This document shows positions 1-8,420 of a DNA stretch of 17,118 bases, in pieces. The position numbers and the translations under genes are program-made. The stretch's first letter is position 1; every line of letters starts with the position of its first letter. The DNA comes from Sulfurovum sp. (GTDB lineage Bacteria; Campylobacterota; Campylobacteria; Campylobacterales; Sulfurovaceae), in assembly GCA_003978375.1 (NCBI GenBank), contig QNZW01000209.1, positions 1-17,118 of the forward strand, given 5' to 3'. Below the pieces are notes generated by a model. It did no database searches, was not told the origin of the DNA, and was given only the letters and a program-made list of their open reading frames with translations.

Positions 1-315
1 ATCGACGAAATGATTACTACAACCAATGATGCTTTAGATGAAAATCCTAAAAATAAAGCACTTAAAAAAGAGACTTTAGCCAACATAGAGTTGATAGATA
101 TTTTACTAGGATTTGGAGGAAAAGAACCATTTTCTTACTTTCAGATAGGCGTAGATGAAACACTTAAATCTCAAATAGAAAAGTTGTTAATAGAAAGAAC
201 GCAAGCAAAGAATAATAAAGACTTTGCTACATCTGATCGCATTCGTGATGAGCTTGCAGCCATGGGTATAGCTATCATGGATACAGCAGAAAATACACTT
301 TGGGAAAAAGTATAA
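1..315 (+). CDS. cysS: Cysteinyl-tRNA synthetase, C-terminal part (5' truncated by window edge)
   Basis: The reading frame is open from base 1 (Ile-Asp-Glu-Met...) to a TAA at 313-315, so this is the last 104 residues of a longer protein. CysRS charges tRNA-Cys with cysteine in the cytoplasm. The tail shows the helical C-terminal region typical of the family: a stretch reading LIERTQAKNNKDFATSDRIR followed by DELAAMGI and a terminal D-T-x-x-x-T-x-W. This matches the usual 'R..AR..KDFA.AD.IRD.L...GI...DT..GT.W' ending. The HIGH and KMSKS active-site motifs would lie upstream, outside the window. The stop codon is followed after only 4 nt by msbA, an arrangement I recall from Campylobacter, so the two are probably co-transcribed. 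Confidence 0.93.
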   Translation: MDEMITTTNDALDENPKNKALKKETLANIELIDILLGFGGKEPFSYFQIGVDETLKSQIEKLLIERTQAKNNKDFATSDRIRDELAAMGIAIMDTAENTLWEKV

Positions 316-319
316 AATT

Positions 320-2023
320 ATGAAAGCCCTACTTAAACAATATCTTCCTTATCTTCGTGATTACAAAAAATCATTTTTCTTTGCTCTTTTAGGCATGATT
401 GCTGTTGCTATTGGTACAGCAGGTACAGCACAACTTATCAAGCCAATACTTGATGATGTTTTTATCAAAAAAGACATACAGATGCTTCAATTGATGCCTT
501 TTTTACTTATTGGAGTATTTGCTCTTAAAGGATTTGGTGGGTATGTACAAACATATTATACTTCATATATAGGTCAAGATATTGTACGAAAATTACGAAA
601 TAAGTTAGTAGCTCATCTTAGCCATTTAGATATGGCATTTTTTAAAACCATGCATTCTGGCGAGATTCTTTCTCGCGTAACCAATGACATTACACGTATT
701 CAAAGTGTTGTATCAAACATCATTCCAGACCTTATTAGAGAAAGCTTGACTATTCTTGCTCTTACGGGGTATGTTATTTATGAGAGTCCTAAATTGTCAT
801 TTTATTTTCTTATAATCATGCCTTTGGCACTTTTTCCACTGACAAAACTGGCTAAAAAAATGCGAAAATACTCTAAACTATCTCAAGAAAGTACCGCCGA
901 TATGACCACAAGACTTGGTGAGATTTTAACCAACATCGAAGTCATTAAATCGAATTCTACCCAAGCCTATGAACAACAACGTTTTGCCAAAGAGAATCAA
1001 AATGTTTTTAAATTTATTATGAAACAGGTAAAGACCAATGCACTTATTTCTCCTGTGATGGAAATACTTGGCGCTGTGGCAATTGGATTGGTTATCTACA
1101 TGGGAGGGAAAGAGGTCATTGATGAAAACATGAGTGTAGGAGCATTTTTTGCCTTTGCTACAGCACTTTTTATGCTTTATACCCCCATAAAAAGACTCTC
1201 CAATCTTTACAATAAAGCCCAAGATGCACTCACAGCCAATGCACGTATGCATGAACTACTGCATATAAACCCTACAGTTATTTCTGGAAAAAAAATTCTC
1301 TCCTCTCCTATTGAAACGATTGACTTTGATAATGTCTCTCTTCATTACGAGGGTACACCTGCACTTCAAAATATCTCTTTTGAAGCAAAAAAAGGAGATT
1401 CCATTGCCTTAGTAGGTGACAGTGGTGCAGGAAAAAGCTCTTTGGTCAATCTATTGGTACGTTTTTATGATCCAAGCAGTGGAACAATATCTATCAATCA
1501 TGAAAATTATCAGGACTTTACCCTTGTTTCTTTACATAAAAAAATGGCTTATGTTACACAACGTATCTACATTTTCAATGACACAATAGCTGCAAATGTT
1601 GCTTATGGAGAAGAGATAAATGAAAGCCATGTTATTGAAGCTTTAGAAAAAGCCTATGCCATGGAATTTGTCGATACGTTAGACAAAGGTATCTATACAA
1701 TACTTTCTGAAAGTGGTGATAATCTCTCTGGTGGGCAAAGACAACGTATTGCCTTAGCCAGAGCTTTATATAAAAATCCTGATATTCTTATTTTAGATGA
1801 AGCCACTTCTGCACTTGATAACAAAAGCGAAGCTCTTATACAAAAGGCCCTAGATGCACTCAAATCTAAAATGATTACGTTTACTGTAGCACATAGACTA
1901 AGTACCATTGAAGAAGCAGATACTATATTGGTTTTTGAAAAGGGAAAAATTATCTGTAGAGGGTCACATAAAGTTTTACTTAAAAAATGCCAAGCCTACC
2001 AAAAATTAGCCAAGAATTTATAA
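320..2023 (+). CDS. msbA: MsbA-type lipid A / lipid flippase, ABC half-transporter
   Basis: This is a 567-residue fused ABC exporter, the normal length for MsbA. The first ~310 residues are a six-helix membrane domain, and the rest is the ATPase domain. Visible nucleotide-binding motifs are Walker A GDSGAGKSS at residue 366, the Q-loop in YVTQ, signature LSGGQRQ at 469-475, Walker B ILILDE ending at 494, and the H-loop histidine at 525 (AHRLST). MsbA homodimers flip lipid A-core across the inner membrane. The ATG lies 4 nt after the cysS stop and has only a weak A-rich ribosome site, which suggests coupling to cysS. The cysS–msbA order next to pyrD resembles Campylobacter. Other type I lipid or peptide exporters have similar motifs, so the substrate is inferred from family similarity and neighbourhood. 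Confidence 0.88.
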   Translation: MKALLKQYLPYLRDYKKSFFFALLGMIAVAIGTAGTAQLIKPILDDVFIKKDIQMLQLMPFLLIGVFALKGFGGYVQTYYTSYIGQDIVRKLRNKLVAHLSHLDMAFFKTMHSGEILSRVTNDITRIQSVVSNIIPDLIRESLTILALTGYVIYESPKLSFYFLIIMPLALFPLTKLAKKMRKYSKLSQESTADMTTRLGEILTNIEVIKSNSTQAYEQQRFAKENQNVFKFIMKQVKTNALISPVMEILGAVAIGLVIYMGGKEVIDENMSVGAFFAFATALFMLYTPIKRLSNLYNKAQDALTANARMHELLHINPTVISGKKILSSPIETIDFDNVSLHYEGTPALQNISFEAKKGDSIALVGDSGAGKSSLVNLLVRFYDPSSGTISINHENYQDFTLVSLHKKMAYVTQRIYIFNDTIAANVAYGEEINESHVIEALEKAYAMEFVDTLDKGIYTILSESGDNLSGGQRQRIALARALYKNPDILILDEATSALDNKSEALIQKALDALKSKMITFTVAHRLSTIEEADTILVFEKGKIICRGSHKVLLKKCQAYQKLAKNL

Positions 2024-2097
2024 ACGAATAAGAGTTCCTTAACGTAAATAAAGATATTATACTGCTTATAGTGTTTTAGGTTGTGCATGATGAAATG

Positions 2098-2103
2098 TAT
2101 AAT
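2098..2103 (+). promoter_or_regulatory. Probable promoter -10 box for the small outer-membrane protein gene
   Basis: A perfect TATAAT preceded by TG (extended -10, TGTATAAT) lies 31 nt upstream of the chosen ATG at 2135. No convincing -35 hexamer is visible, which is common in epsilonproteobacterial sigma-70 promoters. It sits in the 111-nt gap after msbA, so the following gene can probably be transcribed independently of the cysS–msbA unit. Confidence 0.5.
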
Positions 2104-2134
2104 CTAAAATGTACATATTATTTTGGAGATGTTT

Positions 2135-2710
2135 ATGTCACGGATTTTTGTTCTTTTTTTATTTCTTTTTACCTCTGCTTTTAGCCGAGATGTAGATGAA
2201 TTCCCTTTCATTGGTGTCAATATATCAATACATGATATGACGATTGCATCTGTAAAAGATGATCCAACTTTTTCTACCTTTGGTATACGTTATGGTAGAC
2301 AAACAGTTGATTGGCGAACTATGCTAACTTACTCAATGGGTAATGATTATGATAGTTTTTCTTTAGAAGTAGATATGTTTCTTCTAGATAAATTATTTGG
2401 TACATCTACATTTAGACCTTACTTGGGGCTTAGTGCAGGAACATTAAAATATAACAATAAAGAGTTAAAAAAAGTACTTGAAGATAAAGCAAAAGCAGAT
2501 AGACTTAAAAACAAAACAAAAAATAGCGAAAACAATACCACAATAGATGTGGATACAAGCGGATATTACTATGGATTAAATGTAGGATTAACCATTTATG
2601 CTACAGATAATATAGACGCAGATGTTGGATACTATTATAATTTTGTTGAAGACTTTGTAAACGTAGATCACACGCAAGGCGTGAATTTTTCTCTACACTA
2701 CTTCTATTAG
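2135..2710 (+). CDS. Small outer-membrane beta-barrel protein of unknown function
   Basis: A 191-residue protein with a clear signal peptide (SRIFVLFLFLFTSAFS, cleavage near residue 17). It then has alternating polar/hydrophobic segments rich in Tyr, Phe and Gly, as in 8-stranded barrels, and ends in ...LHYFY with a terminal aromatic residue as in many outer-membrane barrels. A lysine/asparagine-rich hydrophilic insert at about residues 107-139 interrupts the barrel pattern and is probably an exposed loop. I chose ATG 2135 because GGAG at 2125-2128 is 6 nt upstream. An in-frame TTG at 2123 and ATG at 2129 overlap that site or sit too close to it. The gene has its own promoter-like box and lies between msbA and pyrD, which I recall as adjacent in Campylobacter. 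I do not recognise a named family. Confidence 0.72.
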   Translation: MSRIFVLFLFLFTSAFSRDVDEFPFIGVNISIHDMTIASVKDDPTFSTFGIRYGRQTVDWRTMLTYSMGNDYDSFSLEVDMFLLDKLFGTSTFRPYLGLSAGTLKYNNKELKKVLEDKAKADRLKNKTKNSENNTTIDVDTSGYYYGLNVGLTIYATDNIDADVGYYYNFVEDFVNVDHTQGVNFSLHYFY

Positions 2711-2718
2711 TAGTGTAG
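2693..2718 (+). terminator. Hairpin overlapping the stop codon of the small outer-membrane protein gene
   Basis: A perfect 10-bp inverted repeat (CTACACTACT at 2693-2702, AGTAGTGTAG at 2709-2718) encloses the 6-nt loop TCTATT. The TAG stop (2708-2710) spans the loop-stem boundary. The bases after it (CCTCTTTATA) form only a weak T tract, so it may terminate inefficiently or act as a partial attenuator before pyrD, which starts 22 nt further on. Confidence 0.5.
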
Positions 2719-2739
2719 CCTCTTTATACAGAAGCTATA

Positions 2740-3810
2740 GTGTCACTTTTCTCTTACCAAAATCTTAAAAAAATATTTTTCAAACTTGATCCTGAAACGG
2801 CACATTCTATTGCCGGTTTAGGATTAAGAACTATATCTCATTGCCCTAAACTGTTACGTTATATAAGCAAAAAAAACTTTGTGAGTCACCCTATTTTGAC
2901 ACAAAATATTTTTGGACGTATTTTTCAAAATCCTGTAGGACTAGGTGCAGGATTTGACAAAAATGGACAATACATTACTGCCATGCCAACACTAGGTTTT
3001 GGCTTTACCGAGATAGGTACTGTTACACCTAAACCACAAGAAGGTAATGCAAAACCTAGACTCTTTAGGCTTGTAGATGAAAATGCCATTCAAAATGCTA
3101 TGGGATTTAACAACAAAGGTAGCTATGCCATGCTACAGCACCTCAAAAAACTCTATTTTTTTGATTATCCTATTGGTATTAATATTGGTAAAAACAAGCT
3201 AACACCAGAAGATGAAGCACTCGATGATTATGAAAAGCTATTTAAGGCATTTAAGCATCATGGTGATTATATTGTCATTAACATCTCTTCTCCCAATACA
3301 CCTGGACTAAGAGATTTGCAAAATGAGTCATTTATCAAAGCAATTTTTGCTATGGCAAAAGAGATTACTTCAAAACCTGTGCTTTTAAAGATTGCTCCTG
3401 ATATGACACCAAAAGAAGCTATTACTCTATGCAAAACAGCCATAGATGCTGGAGCATCAGGTATTATTGCTACCAATACTACTATAGACTACACACTGAC
3501 AAACAGTCCTCATAAAAAAGATTTTGGTGGCTTAAGTGGTGCTGTATTGACAGAAAAAAGTTACCAACTTTTTCGTGCATTAGGGAAAGAATTTTATGAC
3601 AAAACAATGCTTATTTCCGTAGGTGGTATAGACTCTGCAGAAGAAGCATATAGGCGTATAAAAGCTGGTGCATCGTTAATACAAATCTACTCTATGCTTA
3701 TTTACAAGGGTCCTACACTCATTAAAGAGATTAATGAAGGGATTATTACTTTGTTAAAGAAAGATGGGTATAGTCATATTAGTGAAGCGATCGGATCTGA
3801 TTGGAAATAG
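2740..3810 (+). CDS. pyrD: Dihydroorotate dehydrogenase (quinone), class 2
   Basis: The 356-residue product oxidises dihydroorotate to orotate in pyrimidine synthesis, passing electrons through FMN to membrane quinone. Class 2 is shown by the amphipathic N-terminal extension (FFKLDPETAHS at residues ~13-23, as in E. coli PyrD). FMN/substrate motifs include GLGAGFDKNG, NAMGFNN, INIGKNK, the catalytic-serine segment NISSPNTPGLR (N181-R191, base probably Ser184), LKIAPDM, IIATNTT, GGLSG and VGGIDSAEEA. The start is GTG at 2740: no in-frame ATG is available and the N-terminus then aligns with the family. The ribosome site (AGAAG) is weak. A stem-loop sits just upstream. The pyrD–M16 peptidase–dapA–SDR order is one I recall from Helicobacter and Campylobacter. 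Confidence 0.95.
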   Translation: MSLFSYQNLKKIFFKLDPETAHSIAGLGLRTISHCPKLLRYISKKNFVSHPILTQNIFGRIFQNPVGLGAGFDKNGQYITAMPTLGFGFTEIGTVTPKPQEGNAKPRLFRLVDENAIQNAMGFNNKGSYAMLQHLKKLYFFDYPIGINIGKNKLTPEDEALDDYEKLFKAFKHHGDYIVINISSPNTPGLRDLQNESFIKAIFAMAKEITSKPVLLKIAPDMTPKEAITLCKTAIDAGASGIIATNTTIDYTLTNSPHKKDFGGLSGAVLTEKSYQLFRALGKEFYDKTMLISVGGIDSAEEAYRRIKAGASLIQIYSMLIYKGPTLIKEINEGIITLLKKDGYSHISEAIGSDWK

Positions 3811-3853
3811 TACATATACCTTCATCGGTATCGACCTTAAAAAAAGGATACTA

Positions 3854-5182
3854 ATGTCTCATTTTAAATTTTTTATTTCATTGGCTTTAGGGCTAATACT
3901 AACAGGAGAACTAATGGCAAACTCACTACCGAAACATTTTGAAAAAACACTCAATAATGGTATGAAAATTGTTGTTATTCCTATGGATAATCACTCTGGT
4001 GTGATTACTACAGATATCTATTATAAAGTAGGCAGCAGAAATGAAGTCATGGGGAAAAGTGGTATGGCACATATGCTTGAACATCTTAGTTTTAAATCTA
4101 CCGATAAACTCAAAGAGGGAGATTTCGACAAAATTGTAAAAAGCCATGGTGGGGTCAATAATGCAGCAACGGGATTTGACAAAACACATTACTATATTAA
4201 AACAGCCAGTAAAAATTTGGATATGACGCTTGATTTGTTTGCTGAACTCATGCATCATCTCAAACTTACAGACAAAGAATTTCAAAAAGAGCGTGATGTT
4301 GTAGCAGAAGAACGACGTCTTCGAACCGATAATAATCCTATGGGATATCTTTATTTTAGAGTATTTAATACCCACTTTGTACACCATCCTTATCATTGGT
4401 TGCCTATTGGGTTTATGGAAGACATACTCTCTTGGAAAATAGAAGATATTCGATCCTTTTATCAGCGTTATTACCAGCCAAGCAATGCTATTTTGGTTGT
4501 TGCTGGTGATATCACAAGCAATGAAGTTTTTAAAGAAGCTGAAAAATATTTTGGAAACATTAAAAATAATCAAACTATTCCAAAAGTCACAGCCATCGAA
4601 CCTAAAATAGATGGTGCAAAACGTGCCATATTACACAAAGAAAGCAACAGTGTAGACACATTGGCTATTGCTTACAGTATACCTAACTATGAAGATGATG
4701 ATCAGGTAGCACTTTCAGCCATTAGTCATATTTTAAGTGCAGGCAAAAGTTCTTGGTTTGAAAAAACAATTGTCAATGACAAACAACTTGCCAACCAAAT
4801 CTATGGGTACAATATGGAACTTACAGACCCTGGAGTCTTTCTTATTATGGCGATGTGTGCACCCAATGCTTCAATAGAAACTTTAGAAAAAGAGATACTT
4901 TCACAAATAGAAAAAATAAAAAAAGGTGAAGTCACACAAGCAGAACTTGATAAGGTAAAAATAAACACAAAAGCAGAATTTATTTATTCTTTAGAGAGTT
5001 CTGCTTCTGTAGCTTCTCTTTATGGTGACTATTATGCTAAAGGAAATATTAAACCTTTACTTGAATATGAAGAGAAATTAGATAAAATAACACTTAAAGA
5101 TATTAGCGATACGGCTAAAAAATATTTTAATCATGATTTTTCAACCACAGTAATATTAAAAAAACAAGAGGACACAAAGTAA
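3854..5182 (+). CDS. Periplasmic M16 family zinc peptidase (insulinase/pitrilysin-like)
   Basis: A 442-residue single-unit M16 metallopeptidase. The inverted zinc motif HMLEH lies at residues 73-77, with the third ligand expected at Glu152/153 in [14 protein letters not shown], which matches the spacing of the HxxEH...E family signature. Residues 1 to about 21 form a signal peptide (hydrophobic core [10 protein letters not shown]), placing it in the periplasm. The second half carries the degenerate M16 repeat. I chose ATG 3854 because AAGGA at 3844-3848 is 5 nt upstream and the signal peptide begins there. The frame stays open further upstream into pyrD, but that extension has no ribosome site. 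The stop overlaps the dapA start by one base (TAATG), implying translational coupling. The substrate is unknown. The same gene precedes dapA in Helicobacter and Campylobacter. Confidence 0.9.
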   Translation: MSHFKFFISLALGLILTGELMANSLPKHFEKTLNNGMKIVVIPMDNHSGVITTDIYYKVGSRNEVMGKSGMAHMLEHLSFKSTDKLKEGDFDKIVKSHGGVNNAATGFDKTHYYIKTASKNLDMTLDLFAELMHHLKLTDKEFQKERDVVAEERRLRTDNNPMGYLYFRVFNTHFVHHPYHWLPIGFMEDILSWKIEDIRSFYQRYYQPSNAILVVAGDITSNEVFKEAEKYFGNIKNNQTIPKVTAIEPKIDGAKRAILHKESNSVDTLAIAYSIPNYEDDDQVALSAISHILSAGKSSWFEKTIVNDKQLANQIYGYNMELTDPGVFLIMAMCAPNASIETLEKEILSQIEKIKKGEVTQAELDKVKINTKAEFIYSLESSASVASLYGDYYAKGNIKPLLEYEEKLDKITLKDISDTAKKYFNHDFSTTVILKKQEDTK

Positions 5183-6075
5183 TGACTAATTATATTACAG
5201 GTGCAACGACTGCACTCATTACCCCATTTAAAAATGGAAAATTAGATGAAGCAACCTATGCTGCACTCATCCAAAGACAAATAGACAATGGTATAGATGC
5301 AGTCTGTCCTGTAGGCACAACAGGTGAAAGTGCAACACTTAGCCACGATGAACATAAAAGATGTATAGAAATTTCTGTTGAAGTCTGTAAAAATACCCAA
5401 ACCAAAGTACTCGCAGGTGCAGGAAGTAATGCTACCCATGAAGCCATAGATATAGCAAAACATGCACAAGAAGCTGGAGTAGATGCACTTTTTTCTGTAA
5501 GTCCTTATTACAATAAGCCAAGCCAAGAAGGACTATATCAACATTATAAAGCCATAGCCAGTGCTGTAAGCGTACCTTTTATGCTTTATAATGTACCTGG
5601 GCGTACAGGTGTAGATATTTTACCCGATACGGTCAAAAGGTTATTTGATGATGTAGAGAATATTATGGGAATCAAAGAAGCGACCGGTTCTATCGAACGT
5701 ACGGTTGAACTTTTGGCAAAAGTACCTGAATTGTATGTCTTTTCTGGAGATGATGCCATTGATTTTCCTATACTTGCAAGTGGGGGTAAAGGTATCACAT
5801 CCGTCACCTCCAACCTCTTGCCAGACATGAAAGCACAACTTGCACACGCTGCATTAAAGGGAGACTTAGCAAAATCAAAAGCTATTAACGATGAACTTTT
5901 TGAAATAAATAAAGTACTTTTTTGTGAAAGCAACCCTATTCCTATCAAAGCAGCGATGTATATAGCAGGACTAACCCAAACACTAGAATATAGACTTCCC
6001 TTAGTTCCACCAAGTGTAGAAAATATGAAAAAAATTGAAACCATTATAAACAAATATAAAATTGTAGGAGCATAA
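5182..6075 (+). CDS. dapA: 4-hydroxy-tetrahydrodipicolinate synthase
   Basis: This 297-residue protein condenses pyruvate with aspartate semialdehyde, the first committed step of diaminopimelate/lysine synthesis in the cytoplasm. It feeds both protein synthesis and peptidoglycan cross-links. The TIM barrel shows the family residues: GTTGES with Thr46/Thr47, the catalytic tyrosine Tyr136 in [10 protein letters not shown], and the Schiff-base lysine Lys165 in GIKEATG, close to E. coli Thr44/Thr45, Tyr133 and Lys161. The length is normal. The ATG overlaps the preceding stop by one base and has GAGGA at 5168-5172, 9 nt upstream. The next gene starts one base after the dapA stop, so the M16 peptidase, dapA and the SDR form one tight unit. 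Confidence 0.97.
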   Translation: MTNYITGATTALITPFKNGKLDEATYAALIQRQIDNGIDAVCPVGTTGESATLSHDEHKRCIEISVEVCKNTQTKVLAGAGSNATHEAIDIAKHAQEAGVDALFSVSPYYNKPSQEGLYQHYKAIASAVSVPFMLYNVPGRTGVDILPDTVKRLFDDVENIMGIKEATGSIERTVELLAKVPELYVFSGDDAIDFPILASGGKGITSVTSNLLPDMKAQLAHAALKGDLAKSKAINDELFEINKVLFCESNPIPIKAAMYIAGLTQTLEYRLPLVPPSVENMKKIETIINKYKIVGA

Positions 6076-6076
6076 A

Positions 6077-6856
6077 ATGTCAAACATGAAAGGTAAAACA
6101 CTTGTAATTACAGGTGCTACCAAAGGTATTGGTAAAGCAGTCGCAGAAAAATTTGCACAAAATGGAGTAAATGTAGCATTTACTTACAATTCAAACAAAG
6201 AAGCCGCAGATACAATTGCTGCTGATTTGGAGAATAAATATGGTATAAAAGCACGTGCATATGCTTTAGATATTTTAAATCTTGATGAGTTTAAACCTCT
6301 TTTTAAAGCCATCGATGAAGATTTTGATAGAGTAGATTTTTTCGTCTCAAATGCAATGATTTATGGACGTCCTGTCATAGGTGGTTATGGTAAGTTTATG
6401 AAACTTAGACCTGCAAAAGGACTTACCAATATCTATACTGCAACTGTTGGTGCTTTTGTTAGAGGTTCACAAGAAGCTGCTATACGTATGGAAAAAGTAG
6501 GAGGTGGATCTATTATTACTCTTTCTTCCACAGGTAATCTTATCTATATTGAAAATTATGCTGGTCATGGTACAAACAAAGCTGCAGTAGAAGCCATGAG
6601 TCGCTATGCAGCTGTAGAATTGGGCGATATGGGCATACGTGTCAATGCCGTATCTGGTGGACCTATAGATACCGATGCACTCAAAGCTTTTACCAACTAT
6701 GACGAGGTAAAAGCAGAAACCATCAAACGTTCTGCTGTTAACAGAATGGGAAGCCCTGATGATCTTGCAGGTGCAATTTATTTTCTTTGTACCGATGAAG
6801 CTTCATGGATTACAGGACAAACGCTTGTTGTTGATGGTGGCACAACTTTTCGTTAA
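6077..6856 (+). CDS. SDR-family oxidoreductase resembling enoyl-ACP reductase III (FabL-like)
   Basis: A 259-residue short-chain dehydrogenase with the NADP(H) glycine motif TGATKGIG near the N-terminus. In place of the usual YxxxK it has Tyr161-x6-Lys168 in ENYAGHGTNK, the spacing found in enoyl-ACP reductases. The following region (NAVSGGPIDTDALKAF) closely resembles Bacillus subtilis FabL from memory, as does the closing GQTLVVDGG. FabL reduces the enoyl-ACP double bond in fatty-acid elongation. The orthologous position in Helicobacter was annotated as a hydroxysteroid dehydrogenase-like SDR, so the substrate is an inference. AGGAG at 6066-6070 precedes the ATG, and the dapA stop is one base away, which indicates co-translation. 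A shared hairpin follows the stop. Confidence 0.8.
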   Translation: MSNMKGKTLVITGATKGIGKAVAEKFAQNGVNVAFTYNSNKEAADTIAADLENKYGIKARAYALDILNLDEFKPLFKAIDEDFDRVDFFVSNAMIYGRPVIGGYGKFMKLRPAKGLTNIYTATVGAFVRGSQEAAIRMEKVGGGSIITLSSTGNLIYIENYAGHGTNKAAVEAMSRYAAVELGDMGIRVNAVSGGPIDTDALKAFTNYDEVKAETIKRSAVNRMGSPDDLAGAIYFLCTDEASWITGQTLVVDGGTTFR

Positions 6857-6860
6857 GGAC

Positions 6861-6888
6861 AATACGTTGAATTAAAATTCAACGTATT
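6861..6888. terminator. Bidirectional terminator-like hairpin between the FabL-like gene and htrA
   Basis: A perfect 12-bp inverted repeat (AATACGTTGAAT at 6861-6872, ATTCAACGTATT at 6877-6888) has a 4-nt TAAA centre. It fills the 33-nt gap between the convergent stop codons at 6856 and 6890, so it probably serves both transcripts. T tracts on either side are poor, which lowers certainty about intrinsic efficiency. Confidence 0.6.
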
Positions 6889-6889
6889 C

Positions 6890-8284
6890 TTACACGACAA
6901 TTAACAATATTATCCCTCCACGGTTTATATAAACTCTTTTTTTATGTTTGTTCGCAGCGATAGCTTTTTCCCAATCTTGTAGTGTATAGATATTTTTATT
7001 TTCTACTTGAATAATAATATCACCTACTTCAAATCCAGCTTTATACGCTTGTGAGTTTTGTTGTACATTTGTGACTATAATGCCTTGAATGTGTGAAGGC
7101 AATTGGAGCGTATAACGATCATTTTTACTGATAGGTTTAAGACTTAAGCCTTTGATACCCATACTGTTTGTCATTGAGAGGTGATTGTTTTGATTACGCA
7201 ATACAATTTTTTTCTTTAACTCTTTTTTATCTCTTTCAATAAAAATAGTGGCTTTTTCACCTGGATTTAATGAAGCAATAATTCTTTGGAGGGTATAGGG
7301 TGAATCAATGGTCTTGTCATTGACTTTAAAAACAAGATCACCACGTTTTAAACCTGCTTGATAGGCTGCTCCATCAGGCTGTACATCCGTAATAACTGCA
7401 CCTTTTTTTCTACTATACAACTCCTGAAGTCTTTCATCTATAGGAGCAATTGCCACTCCCATATACCCTCTTGTCACCCTACCTCCTTCTATCAGTTGTG
7501 TGACAATATTTTTCATCATATCTACAGGAATACTAAACCCAATCCCATGATTGCCTCCTGATTTTGAAAGTATTGCTGAGTTGATACCTATCAATGCTCC
7601 TCTACTATCTACCAATGCACCTCCTGAGTTACCTGGATTGATTGATGCATCTGTTTGTATAAAATTTTCATATTTATTGATACCAATGCCATGTTTATTC
7701 ATCGCAGAAACAATACCTTGTGTCACCGTTTCTCCCACGCCAAAAGGGTTACCTATGGCAAAAACAATATCTCCTACCTGAACATCTTTCATATGAGAAA
7801 GTCTGATAGGTTTTAAATCATCTGCTTCGATTTTAATCACAGCAATATCTGAATCTTTGTCTTTACCTATCAGTTTGGCTGGATACTCTTTGCTTCCCTC
7901 CCCTAAAGAGACACTAATCTCATCTGCCTCTGTTACTACGTGATTGTTTGTAACAATATATCCATCTTTTGAGAGAATAACTCCTGAACCCAAAGCTTGT
8001 CTATCTCTTTGTTTGGGAACATATCTTCTTTGATCATATCCAAAAAATTGTCTAAAAAATGGATCTTGCATAAGTGGAGAATTGGCATAGCTATTTTTAG
8101 AATGTATTTTTACAGAAATATTAACCACAGACTGCATAGGATTTTTCAATACAGAATGAAAAGACATTATCTCACTTTTAGAAGTAGGCAACTCTCTATC
8201 TGGATTATTCTCTGCCTCATCAAAAGAGATGCTTTTCGCATCCAACATACACAACATACTTATCAATAAAAATAATTTTTTCAT
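6890..8284 (-). CDS. htrA: Periplasmic serine protease/chaperone HtrA (DegP/DegQ family)
   Basis: A 464-residue trypsin-like HtrA protease that degrades or refolds damaged envelope proteins. Residues 1-16 are a signal peptide. The protease domain carries His115 (NNHVV), Asp146 (DSDIAVIK) and Ser220 (GNSGGAL), a complete catalytic triad. Two PDZ domains follow, at about 275-365 (RGYMGV..., PDGAAYQAGLKRGD) and 380-460 (QAYKAGFEVGDII). This two-PDZ layout matches DegP/DegQ. Between the signal peptide and the protease domain is a short Phe/Gln/Arg-rich stretch like the family's LA loop region. AAGGA sits just upstream of the ATG at 8284. The gene is divergent from the peroxiredoxin gene across a 136-nt gap. 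HtrA is widespread in Campylobacterota and in some pathogens cleaves host junction proteins. Here only housekeeping quality control can be inferred. Confidence 0.95.
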   Translation of the reverse strand: MKKLFLLISMLCMLDAKSISFDEAENNPDRELPTSKSEIMSFHSVLKNPMQSVVNISVKIHSKNSYANSPLMQDPFFRQFFGYDQRRYVPKQRDRQALGSGVILSKDGYIVTNNHVVTEADEISVSLGEGSKEYPAKLIGKDKDSDIAVIKIEADDLKPIRLSHMKDVQVGDIVFAIGNPFGVGETVTQGIVSAMNKHGIGINKYENFIQTDASINPGNSGGALVDSRGALIGINSAILSKSGGNHGIGFSIPVDMMKNIVTQLIEGGRVTRGYMGVAIAPIDERLQELYSRKKGAVITDVQPDGAAYQAGLKRGDLVFKVNDKTIDSPYTLQRIIASLNPGEKATIFIERDKKELKKKIVLRNQNNHLSMTNSMGIKGLSLKPISKNDRYTLQLPSHIQGIIVTNVQQNSQAYKAGFEVGDIIIQVENKNIYTLQDWEKAIAANKHKKRVYINRGGIILLIVV

Positions 8285-8372
8285 ACATATCCTTTATTAT
8301 TATTTTCTGCATTGTAAGGAATATGGGTTAATTGATAGTAAATACACATTTTAAGTTTTCATTAACACTTTT

Positions 8373-8406
8373 AAGATAAAATTTCCTTGTAAATAAAAAT
8401 TATCTT
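8373..8406. promoter_or_regulatory. Promoter of the peroxiredoxin gene with a flanking inverted repeat
   Basis: TAAAAT at 8377-8382 (within AAGATAAAATTT) is a plausible -10 box 38 nt upstream of the peroxiredoxin ATG. The 7-mer AAGATAA at 8373-8379, overlapping that box, recurs as its exact reverse complement TTATCTT at 8400-8406, so the predicted transcription start lies between the two arms. This could be an operator for a redox or metal regulator, but AT-rich DNA yields such repeats by chance. It lies in the divergent htrA/peroxiredoxin intergenic region. Confidence 0.35.
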
Positions 8407-8420
8407 TTAAAAGGAAACAT

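Noticed and set aside
2123..2134. Upstream TTG and ATG starts for the small outer-membrane protein
   Set aside because: They overlap or directly abut the GGAG ribosome site. Starting at 2135 gives proper spacing and a clean signal peptide.
3816..3831. ATACC / GGTAT mini-hairpin between pyrD and the M16 gene
   Set aside because: A 5-bp stem without T tract; too weak to call a terminator or attenuator.
3764..3853. N-terminal extension of the M16 peptidase into pyrD
   Set aside because: The extension has no ribosome site and would bury the signal peptide. ATG 3854 has AAGGA at correct spacing.
3926..4573. Long open frame on the minus strand opposite the M16 peptidase
   Set aside because: It is antisense to a gene with intact zinc motif and signal peptide. 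Its composition (Ile, Phe, Asn, Cys, His scatter) is typical of a shadow frame, and no ribosome site or known motif is seen.
5586..6101. Minus-strand frame of about 170 residues opposite dapA
   Set aside because: dapA is certain on the plus strand, and the antisense product is a Ser/Ile-rich shadow with no recognisable domain.
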